Source: Purshia tridentata
Lineage: Eukaryota; Streptophyta; Magnoliopsida; Rosales; Rosaceae
Length of the DNA stretch: 64,000 bases
Direction: 5' to 3'
Assembly (NCBI GenBank): GCA_003254885.1
Contig: QANT01001967.1
Location: forward strand, 23,786-87,785
The position numbers were made by a program, and so were the translations under genes. Shown here in pieces: positions 1 through 11,810 of this stretch; positions within the stretch are counted from its first letter, which is position 1, and each line of letters opens with the position of its first letter. The notes beneath the pieces were generated by a model. It was not told where the DNA came from. It searched no databases and saw nothing but the letters and a program-made list of their open reading frames with translations.

Positions 1-1474
1 GTTCTGGTTTGTCAGTTTGGAGGTCAAAACAGTCTGGATTCTTCGGAGGCGATAACAATGAAATGGCTTCATCTTCTCTGGTTTCTTCAAGGAGAATAGA
101 AGCCAATGTCAACCGGGCCTCAATATTATTTTCATGTGTCTTTAAAGCTTCGTAAAAGTACAATATTGATTCTACCCTGTAATTTAAGGACAAATAACAG
201 TGCGCAATTTTCAAATGATGAAATCCATTATTGAATTCAGTGGTTCTGTCTGCAATTTCAGTAATCAAGTCAGCACGATCATTCGTACTCCGCTCTTGCA
301 GAACACTAAAGAGAATTCCTGCCTTCACCATATTTCCCAAGTAAGCATGGCAGATTCCTGCTTTAATTTTCATTTCCAGAGGCAGTTCTTTTCCTGAACA
401 GAATACCAGTTGTGCATGCTCAATATGCTGAAGAGCTTCATTATGTGCATTATTTTCCATATATAGAGAAGCTAAAAGATCAATGACACTCAAATCAGCT
501 TCAGTTGGAAGGCCTCTAAGATAGACCTCCAAAATATGGATAGCACACTCACGCTGACCACATTTTTCATACATTTTTGCCCCCATCTTGAGTGCTTCAA
601 CATTTTTTTCATTATAAATCTTGTTTCCTTCATCATCATCACTATCAGGGCGGTTTTGTACTATTTTTTCATACAATGCAGCAGCTTTTTGATAATCTCC
701 AAGCTGAACATAGAGCGAGGCAGCATCTAATTTCACAGTAATTTCCTTAGGATCCACTGATATTGCTCTCAAAAGGTAATCCAGAGCTACAGAAGTGTTT
801 CCTTGTTCATTGTAGCGGCTAGAAAGCAGTTTCAAGAGAGATGGGTCTCTTGGTGCTAAATGTAGAGCAGTTTCTAAGCAATTCAAGGCCGCAGCTTTAT
901 TACCAAGAGCTTCATGGACAAGTGCAAGGCTATGGTACGAATCAGGCACATATGGTGCTTGCCTAACGACTTCTGCCAAGATGGGTATGGCCTCTTTAAA
1001 ACGGCCAAGTGCATAGAAAAGATTAGCATCACCAAGCATATGATCAAGTTCAGGGGGGAGTTTCTTCTTTGACCCTTTTCGCCTACCTCTTTTCTTATCC
1101 TTCTTCCTTGGTCTCCCCTGCATACCATAATCCGATTCCATGTCCTCCATTATTTCCTCAATGGTTGCTCCAGGACCATTTGCCTGCCTGACCTTCTTAA
1201 CCGAACCATCAGCCAAGTTACCCACAGGTGCTTTTCGCTTTTTCTCAGCTAGAGCCTCATAATCCATGCCCACAATTAATTGCTGATAAAATTGGTCACC
1301 TAAAGCACCATCTTTCATAGAATCCAAAGCATTAACCCCATCTTCCTCATCCTCATCACCTTCTTCCTCTTCCTCAACCTCATCCTCATCATCTTCCACC
1401 ATGTCTTCCTCAAGGTCCACAGCATACTGTGAAGCCTCCTCATGATCGCCAGTGGCATGGCCCTCTTTGCCCAT
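1..1474 (-). CDS. GTF3C3: TFIIIC subunit, GTF3C3-like TPR protein (3' end outside window)
   Basis: General transcription factor 3C polypeptide 3 (yeast tau131/Tfc4 family) is a TPR scaffold of TFIIIC, which binds tRNA and 5S gene promoters and recruits TFIIIB for RNA polymerase III. Reading down from the ATG at 1474, the frame stays open to base 1, about 491 codons with no intron. It starts MGKEGHATGDHEEASQYAVD, followed by a long Glu/Asp-rich stretch (about residues 20-50), a basic segment with RGRRKGSKKK (about residue 130), then TPR-type helical repeats such as DANLFYALGRFKEAIPILAE and further units with the W/Y-L-A-G-Y-P pattern. The acidic N-terminus and TPR order fit the family. The start is the first ATG after a probable 5'UTR intron. 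The C-terminal half lies beyond the window. Nuclear location is inferred from the family. Confidence 0.85.
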   Translation of the reverse strand, partial: MGKEGHATGDHEEASQYAVDLEEDMVEDDEDEVEEEEEGDEDEEDGVNALDSMKDGALGDQFYQQLIVGMDYEALAEKKRKAPVGNLADGSVKKVRQANGPGATIEEIMEDMESDYGMQGRPRKKDKKRGRRKGSKKKLPPELDHMLGDANLFYALGRFKEAIPILAEVVRQAPYVPDSYHSLALVHEALGNKAAALNCLETALHLAPRDPSLLKLLSSRYNEQGNTSVALDYLLRAISVDPKEITVKLDAASLYVQLGDYQKAAALYEKIVQNRPDSDDDEGNKIYNEKNVEALKMGAKMYEKCGQRECAIHILEVYLRGLPTEADLSVIDLLASLYMENNAHNEALQHIEHAQLVFCSGKELPLEMKIKAGICHAYLGNMVKAGILFSVLQERSTNDRADLITEIADRTTEFNNGFHHLKIAHCYLSLNYRVESILYFYEALKTHENNIEARLTLASILLEETREDEAISLLSPPKNPDCFDLQTDKPE

Positions 1475-1499
1475 CAAGATGTAAAGGCAAATGAATCCT

Positions 1500-1599
1500 C
1501 TTGGAGAACCCAAAAAACAAACACAAAAGAACAAAAAAAACAAGAAAAAAGCATGCACTGGCCCAAACAAAAAAAAAGGATGAAGAAGAAACCCAGAAC
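1500..1599 (-). other. probable 5'UTR intron of the TFIIIC gene
   Basis: On the minus strand a GT donor follows CAAGCAG at 1600 and an AG acceptor (TCTCCAAG) ends at 1500 after a T-rich tract. Removing it leaves a short leader before the ATG at 1474. It is inferred from splice consensus only. Confidence 0.45.
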
Positions 1600-1989
1600 C
1601 TGCTTGAAAACGTTGAATTTGACCAAAAAGCTCGATGCATGTGTTGATGGGTGTGGAGCTCGACCCTTTGCTTGTTGCTTCTCTCCTCTATTCACAGGAT
1701 AGCTTCATGAAATGGTTCTTTTTAGATTAGGGATTCAGTGAAAAGATCGTGCCTTTCTGATTCAATGATTCCCATCGTCCTCTTCAGGACACTTGTTTCC
1801 CACGCAACGTCGCAACCTTCTGGCTTGGGCCGAGCTGGGCCTTTTCGTGTCCTTCTTCCCAAGTCAACGGTTCTGGCCACAACAAACATGGTTTTTTATT
1901 TATTCATTTAATTTTTTATTTATGGTTCAAACAAGAGAGTCTGGATCTCCTTTTGGGGATCTCTTGTGCTTATATCGATCTCAAGCTGG

Positions 1990-3603
1990 TAGTAAAAAAA
2001 ACTCCTGTACCATAATAAGATCAACATATGTAAGAAATCAACTTGATGGGTTACAAGTAACACCGCCTTGGTTTTAAGTGCTCCCCTCACATTCCTGCAA
2101 GGAAGCATAAACATGATAATCTTAAAAGAAAAGAATCAGTCCAATGCAAATTGAGTAGTAGCATCACAGAAAAAGTGGGTTGTAACACACTCTGCATTAC
2201 AAATCAAATCCACTGAGTATACCTATTAAGACAGACAATGTACATTTAAACCACAAAGACCAAGATATGTTTTGCATCATCTAGCAACCATCTTAAGAAC
2301 AAGCTAGACTGTCCTGCTGCGCAATGAAAGTAAATCATTTCTTTGAAATCAAATGTTACCTTAAATATTTCTGATACTGTATGAGCATCAACGGCACCGA
2401 AGACATCATCAGGAAGATATATGTCACAATTTTGATATGCGGCCCTGGCAAGTTGTATCCTCTGCTTCTGGCCACCACTGAGGTTGATGCCACGCTCGCC
2501 GATCTCAGTTTGATCTCCATACTCCATCATTTCCAAGTCGTCCTCCAAGCAACAAACCCTGATAACTTCCTGGTATCTCTCTGTCCATCGGCAAACCAAA
2601 TAGGATGTTTTCTTCAGTGGTCCCATTTTGAATCCATGATGTTTGAGCCACATAAGTTGTCCCACAAACTCTTACCTGTCATTGACAAAGCTTATTACTT
2701 ACTAGTGCTGACGTTCTTTCAGCTCTATGTTCTGGGGAAAGGAATGGGATTTCATCAACCTTTAGAGGGGTTTTATAACCCTTACTGAGGAGAGGATTCA
2801 TCCAAATCCAAAGGTCTTAGAAATTATGGAAGCGGTAGCAAAACCAGTCACATTGGATTTGCTCAAAAGGGGTTCCAACAATTTGGTTTCTACATCGATT
2901 CTTGGTTCAGATTCTCTATTCACTGTAATCCCAGTTGATCCTCTAATGCTAACAATAAGAAGAACAATTCATAAGGGGAAAGACACATCGAAACTACATC
3001 ATCCAATCTCAAACTTGGCTCCTGGTTTCCTTCGACGTAGAGCAAATGAATTATCCCGGAAGTTGTAAACAAGGAAATAAAAATGAAGTTTTCAACCCCA
3101 AAAGATTCGAAGCCATTTCGGGTGTTTAAGAGCTTTAATTATCTTTTCATGGACCACAAGTAGTGTGATCACTGCATGAGTTATGGCTTGCACTAACCAA
3201 AATATCCCATCTACGAGTTTCCATGGCAACTCAGTGCTTCTAGTAAAAGCTAAAGTGCATGCAACAGCATAACAAAGTGTTGAGAGAATGCTCACGGTCA
3301 CAGAGAGCTTAAAGCACAGAGTAGTTCTGAGATGGTCAGCTCTGTAATTTCTGATGAGGGGCTTGTTGAGGTCAGAGCTTCGGCGGCCATTGGAGACGAA
3401 TCTTGAATAAAGCATTTGGATTGAAAATAGTAAGAGGGTGAGCAAGAACAGGAGATCAAGAGAGGATAACAGAGCTCTCTGAGGACAGGGAGAGAGGAAA
3501 ATGAATCTCAGCATTGAAATATGGCTGGTACAGAGGTGTCCTCCGGGGATTGAATCACAGATGGTGAACATGAACTGGATGAGATCCAAGAGCCAGAAGA
3601 CAT
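1990..3603 (-). pseudogene. ABCC (MRP-type) ABC transporter pseudogene, internally deleted and frameshifted
   Basis: Relic of a plant ABCC transporter, closest in feel to the ABCC4/ABCC14 group. From 3603 the minus strand starts MSSGSWISSSSCSPSVIQ, then shifts frame near 3520 into a TMD0 segment (SPCPQRALLSSLDLLFLL, then ELPWKLVDGIFWLVQAI) that runs to about 3092. More linker follows to about 2730, with several stops and frameshifts (a SKSNVTGFA-like stretch, then LSPEHRAER). The next recognisable piece, from about 2690, is already inside nucleotide-binding domain 1: [12 protein letters not shown], the ABC signature LSGGQKQR, and a damaged Walker B (DIYLPDD instead of DIYLLDD), ending at a donor at 2360. 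A further exon at about 2094-1990 holds the H-loop region KAVLLVTHQVDFLH, again with a small deletion. Transmembrane domain 1 and Walker A, roughly 400 codons, are missing, as are TMD2 and NBD2. No functional product is expected. Confidence 0.85.
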
Positions 3604-3844
3604 GGTCATAAACTTGGTAGAAGAGTCTAAAGTTGCACTCTTTTATGCTTCATTTGCATCAACATCCTTCTTCTTCTTATCTTATCCCCTGAAAAATTAA
3701 CAGAAAATTTATGTGCATGTGTTAGCATCAGTCGAAAGAATTTGTTCTCATTGATATTGATAGTTAGATATCATTAAATTTGTTTTCAATGATGGATATG
3801 ATAAGTTGTCATATCATAAAATAGACTTTGGCCGCGTCAAAGTA

Positions 3845-4140
3845 ATAATTTACAGTCCGCCAACCCCTGTTCCTCCGGCGGGTGTGAGCCATACATGTCG
3901 TTCACCAACATATTCTTCAGGTTCAAGTCAATGCCCGATGCATTTGCAGTTGCAAGCCTAATTGCTATGTTTGGCCAGCCCAGCAAGGTTGGCTCCCTTG
4001 CTGTGTGGGTCATTCTACAGTGTAGAGATGCACACATCCTTATGAGCGGAATGTTGGCATGCTTCTCCAATTAGCTTCACATCGGTGGCAACCGCATTAC
4101 TGCTTACAGCAAGACCCTCAGCAACAGCAGTAGCATTGCC
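3845..4140 (-). pseudogene. pectinesterase/invertase inhibitor (PMEI) domain relic
   Basis: Three frames of the minus strand together resemble a PMEI domain: a hydrophobic leader-like stretch, then LIGEACQHSAHKDVCISTL in one frame, and IAIRLATANASGIDLNLKNM with a later GLADCK in another. PMEI proteins are secreted four-helix bundles with conserved Cys pairs that inhibit pectin methylesterases or invertases. The first Cys pair and the later DC are still visible, but stops and at least two frameshifts interrupt the frame and the C-terminal helices are absent. It is called a relic, not a gene. Confidence 0.6.
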
Positions 4141-5123
4141 GAAGAAAAATGGGCTTCATTATTCTTCATTATTCTTCGATCATCTTCTTATTTCGATTCT
4201 AGTGTTGGAAGATGGTCAATTGGTCAACTGCATTGGCTAATGACACTGACTTATAAATATGAGGAAGAATGGTAATCAGTTTTTATTGTGTTGTTGAGTT
4301 TCATTAGGACCACCTTGACGCGTCTCGTAGGCTTCTTTCCACTAAATTCGAACTGCTTGAAAACTTAAAAGGGCACTCTTCAATTCTTCATATTAGCGCT
4401 AATACACGACACAACCAAATCTATTCCCAAAGAACTGATTTTGTTCCAATTAGGCGAGTCAAAAAAGAATAAAAAGCTAACCCAAATTCCGTGTCTTGCT
4501 CGAACAAGACAGACCAAGTAGTAAAGAAGGAAACAAAAAGCCAGCCAAATACACGCTTAAGGCACTTGAGATGCATGCATCGATTCACTACATTCATCTG
4601 AAACAAAGGGCTTAATTGTACTCTGCCTCTGTTCACATGCTTAGGCCACTTCAGATGCATGCATCCTTTCACCACATTCATCTGATCGAAACTTTGGCTC
4701 TATGAAGATCAATACTCTGACACTCCAATAAAAACCAGCCAAATTACAGATATCAGTTACCTCTTTTGTTTATTCTCATCCCAGCCTCAAAGTTTCTACT
4801 ATCCCCTTGAAAAGAAATACTGAATTTGCATAGTTTAGAGCAAAGTCTACACAAGCAGAAAGCATCTATCTGAAATGACAACAGAATTGGGAAAGAAAAT
4901 AAATTCGAAAACTCTAAAACTAGTCATAACTATTATTGAATTCAAATGTTAAGCAGAAAAACTTAAGATCGTAACAAATCTTACAACTCAAATCGAAAAG
5001 CATAGCACTCAAATTACACATACACAACAATAACAGCAACAACAACAACAACATAATGCTCTGAAAAAACTGAGATTGAAATGAACGCATTCCTCTCAAG
5101 TCCTCAATTCCTCAAAGCGCCAT
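4141..5123. other. intergenic, 3' side of the F-box gene
   Basis: No coding potential was seen. It holds two imperfect direct copies of a roughly 50-bp segment (about 4556-4612 and 4633-4690), both with the core GATGCATGCATC and CACATTCATCTGA-like ends, and a CAACAA-rich run at 5026-5053. The part next to 5124 is presumably the EID1-like 3'UTR. Confidence 0.4.
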
Positions 5124-6104
5124 TTAGGTGTACAATGGCAAGTCGGTCCACGCTCCTGAGACATGTCCATTTTCACAGACATAAGCTCGAACAACAGGCT
5201 CACCGTCGTCATGGTACCCGAAAACCCGTCTCAAACAGAAGGCAGAGTGCAAATCCCAAGTGTCTTTGCAGGAGCAAAACGCGCAATTCAGACCAAGCTT
5301 GCTCCTTTTCCCATCCTTTATGGTCCTCCAAACTTGGGACCCCTTAAAATCCTTGAAAACCCCTCTGAAAAGCATGTAATTCCGCTTCTCTTCGATGTGA
5401 ACACAACCAGGCCAATCGCAGATGTACAAGCAGTCGCCACGGAAACGACTGTGAAGAAGCTTGTTGCCTTGTTCACGGCTCAAATTCCAAACCCCAGAAG
5501 CCAAATGCGACCTCATGGATCTACAAACCTTCCTCCTCTTGCAGATTGAAAATTCACGACCCACTTTGACAGCGCCTTTCTCAACAGGAACCACTTCTGC
5601 TACTTGGGGACCATCATGTGCTTCAGAATCATTGTAAATCGTATCGAAGTATAGATCATCGAATAGAGACCAAGAACAATCGGACCCAGAAACACCAATT
5701 TCTTGAACCGCACCAATTTGACTCGAGGAAGGCTCCGCAGGCGGTTTGGCCGCCGGAGACAAATCCAATTTCCGGTAATTATCATCGGGGCCGAGCTCGC
5801 GTTCGAGCCCGAAATCGGAGTTCTCGAAGAGGACGCCAGAGTGGAGAAGACCGGGGCAGCAGACGGCGAGTTTGTGAAGCGCGGCCCAACCGCCGGGCGG
5901 CGAGGAAGAGCCGGCGAGCAGATCGGAGACGACGGAGGGAATGACTTTGGAGCACTTAGTCTTCCAGCAAATGTTGCGAATCAGAGACGAGAATTTTGTG
6001 CAGGCGCAGGCGAGTCGGGCCCAGTTTCGCGGGTCATCTTCAAGCTTGAAGAGGATGTTGAGAACGACGTCGTCGGAGAGTTTTGAGAAGACGGTTTCGG
6101 CCAT
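5124..6104 (-). CDS. EID1: EID1-like F-box protein (phytochrome A-associated)
   Basis: Single-exon F-box gene of 326 residues from the preferred start. EID1 and its EDL relatives are SCF ubiquitin-ligase adaptors; EID1 dampens phytochrome A far-red signalling in the nucleus. The protein begins MAETVFSKLSDDVVLNILFK, an F-box with the family hallmark DDPRNWARLACACTKFSSLI. A variable acidic middle follows, then the conserved C-terminal block with many Cys residues (CDWPGCVHIEEKRNYMLFRG, CAFCSCKDTWDLHSAFCLRR) ending HVSGAWTDLPLYT. The frame also has an ATG 24 codons upstream (6176). The 6104 start is chosen because MAE matches EID1 and the context is ATGGC. EID1 (about 336 aa in Arabidopsis) fits this length; an EDL paralogue cannot be excluded. 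It lies head-to-tail with the SR34-type gene, as I recall for At4g02440/At4g02430. Confidence 0.88.
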   Translation of the reverse strand: MAETVFSKLSDDVVLNILFKLEDDPRNWARLACACTKFSSLIRNICWKTKCSKVIPSVVSDLLAGSSSPPGGWAALHKLAVCCPGLLHSGVLFENSDFGLERELGPDDNYRKLDLSPAAKPPAEPSSSQIGAVQEIGVSGSDCSWSLFDDLYFDTIYNDSEAHDGPQVAEVVPVEKGAVKVGREFSICKRRKVCRSMRSHLASGVWNLSREQGNKLLHSRFRGDCLYICDWPGCVHIEEKRNYMLFRGVFKDFKGSQVWRTIKDGKRSKLGLNCAFCSCKDTWDLHSAFCLRRVFGYHDDGEPVVRAYVCENGHVSGAWTDLPLYT

Positions 6105-7421
6105 TGGGGTAGTTGAAGTTATTGAATTGCGTAGGAAAGCAGTGGCGGTGAGAAGGGTTTGGGGAACTCCATACAACTCGGTTTGGTTTTGAATGATATG
6201 ATTCCTTTCTTTCAGTTTCAGAGTGGCCTTGTTCTACTTCCAAGGCCCCTTCTTTTATGCTGAAAAAGTCTGTTTATTTTTGTCATTTTGTCTCTCTCAT
6301 TTATTTTGGGGACACCCCCTCAATCCTCATGAATTGTTGGCCTTTCGACCAGAATTGATCATGGGGAAAACTAGTGGCTCTCCTCCCTTACTCATCATAT
6401 TCGCATTGTACATTTGGTATGCACCCCAAACATTAATTAGATACTTTTATTTGAATACGAATCCACCCCAATTTTAACACATGTATAGCCATATGATTGT
6501 CAAGTTCAACAAAATAATTGAGTCCACAGTTCAAATGCAGACCCCTTTAACATACATGATGACTTTAAGCAACTAGACAATATACTAGACCACTTTATAG
6601 ATAAGTTTTAACCATCATTAAGTACATGGATTTGTCTTATTTATACATTTATCTTTAAAATTATAATTTTATCTCAATTTACCCCTTAAAATTTATTATC
6701 TAAATTTATCCCTATAAGTTTTCTCTAGCGTACCCGAACCGGCCTATTACCTCTGGGTGTAAAGCTGTTGGTGTTGGATAGAGAAAATTTAGGCCACAAA
6801 AGAGAACATGGTGGTGGGCTACATTTATCTCTCGAGACAAAACAATCAATGGAGATAGGAAGAGGAAGAAACAAGAGACCACGAAAGGGGGCCATGGCTA
6901 TCTACCCCTTTTCTTTGTTGTGATGAAGTTTGCATCTCCATGTGCTTTTCTTATCCCCTTGTCGCTTCAAGATTAATTAGGACCGGCCTTAATTTCTACA
7001 TGCATTGCTTCTTAGTTTGATAAATTCGAGATCAATCAACTATTGAAGGCCGTCCAAAACAAAATCCACAAATGCGTATCCAAACCTTTTTAACTACTGC
7101 GAGTGAACCCGACTCCCAACTGGAACATGCTATGAAACCACGAAATTATAAACCAAATAGTAGAAGAGGAGAACGAACCAGCCAGAAAAATATACTGAAA
7201 CGTACAAACAGCAATGTAGTAAAGAATCTCATATGCATTACAAGGTGCGTGGATGGTAAAAACTCTGTCTAACTTAAACAAGAATCCAAAAACAATATCA
7301 CGGATATGAAAACTGAATCCATCCATAAACTCAAAAGTCTGTCAATAAGTCTTAACATAAACGGCGTCCCAACTCCACTGATTTTGAGCCCACTGATAAG
7401 CTTCGTGTGTGGGATAAAATA
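6105..7421. other. intergenic: EID1 upstream region and SR34 3'UTR side
   Basis: AT-rich DNA with no supported gene. The part just above 6104 serves as the F-box gene leader and promoter. The part below 7422 carries the SR34-type 3'UTR; the exact polyadenylation site was not determined. 6600-6720 is especially A/T-rich with ATTTA and TTTAAA runs. Confidence 0.4.
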
Positions 7422-10400
7422 TCACCTGCCAAACAGAATCAGTGTCATAATCTACAAGAAATTGCTACAATCCCAAAGAAAAGGAAATTTTTGGATGATA
7501 TAACAGGAGGAAGCAATAATATAGACCAGAAATGACACTAGCAAAAAGAAAATATAATACTCAAGAATGATACCGTGACAAACTCTTGCTCCTGCTCCTG
7601 CTCCGGCTTGGACTCCTGCTGGCACTGTGCTTCTTCGGACTTTTACTTGTACGTTTCTTCGGGCTTTTACTTGTGCCTTTCTGATGATGCCAAAGAAGGA
7701 TATAAGGCAGGCAAAAGCCGTGAAAAATCCAATTAGTATGGTACAAATCAAATTCAAAATTTCCAAAGGAGAAATCAAATCAACTCCCAGCCCAACTATA
7801 AAAGTATTAGACTTTATTTCAACTGCTGCAATAACATGCCTCTGTATCTCAATAATTTACACCAGAGAACAGAAATCTATAAAATGGGTCAAGTCACAGG
7901 ATATTGCAAAACTTTTTAAAATAAAGCAAAGAAAACACTTACCAATGGCAATGGGGATCTGCTTCTTGATCGTGATCTGCAAAAGTTCCAGAAACAACCC
8001 AATTTAATAACCATGTTCCTTTTACCAATTTGATCCAAGGTCCTTGATGCCTCTTCCATGTGAGAGTTACCACATCCAATAAGGATAGAAGAAAAAGATT
8101 TAAACATTTAGCACTTCAGCAGAAAGAAAAAAAAAATGTAATCCCCCGCCAAAACAGATCACAAAATTCATAAAAACAAAATATTTAGAAAAATAAAAGG
8201 CAGCATAATTATTTTTAAGACACCAGTGACCAGAAGAAGAGCATTCTTCCCTACTGTATCACAAGAATCCAGGGAATCCACATAGTGCGCCCTATTAGCT
8301 TGGCAAAATGTTGGAGCAGGAAATGAAAGTCAAATTGTCTCTACTGCTCATTGATGATGACTTCCAAATCCCAATGGCACTTAGTTCACAGATATCCAGC
8401 TTTACTATTGCAATCCAAGACCTCCATTGTTCCCAATCTAGCACCCATGGACATTTGCAATGCTAAAAGCATTAGAACAGAGGTACCATGAAGGTTTCCA
8501 AAGCTGCCTATCTAAATAACAGCATACCTCCATAGAAAAAGAGTTGTAAGCAATTGACCATATCCAATCAAGATCCTAAAATCCAATCCCCAGTTCGCCG
8601 CATATATCCATATCTAAAAGAAAAACAAAGGTAATTTTCATGCAAGCAAATAGGGCAAAGAACATGAAAACTAGGTGGATATCTGACACTATCTTGGTAA
8701 CCCCAGCTGCTGAACAAGTAAATCATGGAAAGAAGTAATATGAAAATAATTTGGCAAAACAAAAGACACAATTCCATGCTATACAACAGTCAATCTAAAC
8801 AAAATAGCACATAACTAATCATTAGGAAAATTTCACGTCCCGGTTAATCTGAGGAGTCAATAATTACATCTCTTAACACAACGATTGGTTAAACTTTAAT
8901 CCAGAGCCAGAAATTTAGTAGCACACTAGATAATTTTAGTATATGCAGGTTTATCAATTAGGGTGGTGCCAATAGATATTTGTTGTAATGAAAATGTCAG
9001 TCTTCTTCACCTAGTGGAACCATGACGATCCAGACAGCATGAATATCAACCAACAGATTCAATGAATAATTGAGAAAAATAATGCATACCCTGACAGAGA
9101 GCGAGACCTTGATCGAGATCTAGCAGGTGAGCGAGAGTGAGAACCAGACTTTGATCGAGATCTAGCAGGTGAGCGGCGTGAAGATTTGGTTTTTGGTGAC
9201 TTGCTGCAATTAAGTTATAAAGTAAGTAAAAAATTTCCTTGCACAAATACTACGGTGTGTAATTGTAAATGGTCAAACCTCCTGCTTCTACTCCGGCTAT
9301 AACTTCGACTGCGACTGTAGCTCCGGCCTCTTGAATGAGATCGACCACGACTCGGGCTCCTAGACATGTCCCGCTTCGAATCGTATTCCCTCACCTATTA
9401 GAAATTGAGACAATACATATTTATCAAAAAAAAAAAAAAAGGTAAAGAAGGGAGAACGAAGGGTACAAATTAAAAACTTGTAAGACTCATACACGAACAG
9501 ATGACCGAGAAAAAGCATTCCGAAACTCAGAGTCATCAAGTTTTTTGATCTGCATAAAAATTTTCAATAAAGCTTGAGATTCATATCTATGTACCAGAGT
9601 AGAAACTTCAGACATATCCATGTTGATAAAAGTGAACTGAACACCTAACAACTATGCACTTCATCAAAGGTTATCCCCAATATCAATATCTAGAGTGAGA
9701 AAGTATAAACATGACTTACTGCATACTTCATGTCATCATAGTTAGTGTAATCCACAATCCCCGTTGTGCCTATAAAACAACCATAGTCCAGAAAGATAAA
9801 TCAATTGACATTCTGACCTCTCATGAGCTATGTCACCAAAAAAAACAAAATCAGGCATAAAACAAAACTAGTAGGACAGAAGATAGAGAAAAGCAAGGAA
9901 CTCTATAAGCCCCATAAGAACTCAAAAACAATAATTCCAACACACATTCTTTAAAAAACTTATCCTCATATTGCAAATTCAAAACAAGAACACTGAAATA
10001 TTCCTGAGAGTAACTTTGCTACAAGATTACTGTACAATATACAACCAAGAAACACCCTTTCAAGATGAAGCATCTTACCACTACCATCACGGAAAACTTG
10101 GGAGAAACAGACATCCCCGGCCCGTCGCATGTGGTCCTGAATAAAAATTCATGGTATGCATCAGAAATGCACTGACAGTTGACGTACATGGAGAAACAGT
10201 AATAATAAACTGATATCTGCAATTGAAAAATGCTAAAACACACCTTCAGATCTTGCCATGAAGCTGAAGAGGGTAGTCCACTGACTAACACTGAGGATGG
10301 AGCACGAATAGGTTTAGAAACATATCAAATGCATCCAAGTATATAAAACATCACAAACTGTATTAAATGAAATACACACCCCGATATTCTGAGCGCCTAG

Positions 10401-11213
10401 ACATTCCACGTCCACCTCGACCGCCACTATAATTACTATGACGATCTGAAGAAGATGAATGTCCACGCCCACCATGTGCAAGTTCAACCTACAGAGCTAT
10501 ACATTAGAATATTATGTCCAGGCGAATTACCACAACTACCATAACATGCAAGCATGATGGCGTACCCGTAAACGATGCCCATCAAAATCATAGCCATCAC
10601 GACCACGAAGTGCATCTTCAGCATCACGAGCATCTTCAAACTAAAAAAGAAAAAAAAAACTTGTTGAAACAATAAGATAAAAAAAAACAAAGAACAAATA
10701 CATAAAATAAAACTGACTATTACAGGGCTCACCTCAACAAATGCATAACCAGGAGGCCTAGGGGGAACCTTCAGGTCAATATGCGCTATGCGTCCATACT
10801 GAAAAGAAAATTAGAAACTAAAGTCAGTCTCCCTAATGACTATTATTGTAAACCCATCAGCATCTTCCACTCCACCACCCTACAATTTCCACAACCAAGA
10901 AAGGTAATACCAGGATTAAACATGTTTAGGGAAAAATACATGTATGTTGATTCCCAATTCCAAAATTTGATTGTTTTTAAATAACATGATTGCACCTGTT
11001 GATGCATTTTTCTACTTCTAAATATAAAAGTTTAAGCAAATGCATTTCACACAACAACTTTAACTTAAAAATCGCATGGCCTATCACGTTGGCATCAATT
11101 CAAACAACAATAACACATTCAATTACCTTGAAAAACAACTCTTCCACCTCTCTCTCGCGTATATCACCAGGCAGATTCCCAACGTAGAGAGTTCTGCTCA
11201 CACGGCTGCTCAT
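7422..11213 (-). CDS. SR34: SR34-type serine/arginine-rich splicing factor (SF2/ASF family), 13 exons
   Basis: Nuclear SR protein that defines exons and recruits U1/U2 components. Exons (minus): 11213-11127, 10798-10733, 10640-10566, 10488-10380, 10290-10244, 10136-10079, 9769-9720, 9549-9493, 9394-9279, 9203-9090, 7976-7943, 7680-7574, and 7425-7422. The RRM1 starts [20 protein letters not shown] (RNP2 LYVGNL) and has RNP1 GYAFVEF. A Gly/Arg linker [11 protein letters not shown] follows, then the pseudo-RRM with the invariant SWQDLKD. The C-terminal RS domain has two SRSPARSRS-type units and two TSKSPKK units. REREVE, RVELAHGG and VREYDS are typical of SR34/SR34b rather than SR30. The stop is formed just after the last junction (CG|G TGA). 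The intron between exons 10 and 11 is 1.1 kb, the position where plant SR genes often splice alternatively. Protein about 288 aa. Confidence 0.9.
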
Positions 11214-11217
11214 TTTC

Positions 11218-11672
11218 CTGAGAAAAAGTCACATCCATTGGAATGTTGGATATTAAGAAAAAAGAACCCTAAACATTATATCCCCGAAACACACATAATA
11301 TTACATCTCAATACAAAATATAAAAGCGAAAATAGACAAAAACCCATAGAAAAACGAACCAAACTGAAACCTAAAGGATCCTGTTTGTTTAGGCAATACA
11401 GGCAAAATAACAAAAATAAGAAATGCAAATCTTGGAAACGTTTTTCATCTTTTAGGATGTGAAATGATTAAAAGAAACAATCAAACAAAAACGCCGTACA
11501 GAAAAGAGCTCAGTCAACGTGAATTTGAAAAAAAGAATGAAGATGTGAATTCAAACTCGATTTTCTTTCTAGTATCATGTATTTCTTCGCAAGCAAACAC
11601 GGAAAAGACTGAAAAATTGGAATTTTTACGGTTCGCAAGTGGTAGATGAAACAATCAAAGCGTAAATCTTAC
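11218..11672 (-). other. 5'UTR intron of the SR34-type gene
   Basis: Minus-strand donor TTTAG|GTAAGA at 11673/11672 and acceptor TTTTTCTCAG at 11218, four bases before the ATG. The first UTR exon lies upstream (about 11674-11770) and contains a TTAGGGTTTT telo-box-like motif near 11726. Inferred from consensus. Confidence 0.6.
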
Positions 11673-11810
11673 CTAAATTGGGGATCGCAGTGAAGCGCAA
11701 AGGGTAAAGCTTCGTAGATTAGGGTTTTGAATTTGAGAGAAGGTAGGTGTCTCCAAATTAAAATATGGTATGGATAACCTGTTACGCTGAGCAGAGCAAT
11801 ATATACGACT

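Noticed and set aside
2381-2788. 135-residue ORF on the plus strand
   Set aside because: Antisense shadow of the ABCC relic, whose minus-strand translation carries LSGGQ.
5163-5549. 128-residue plus-strand ORF
   Set aside because: Antisense to the EID1-like coding sequence.
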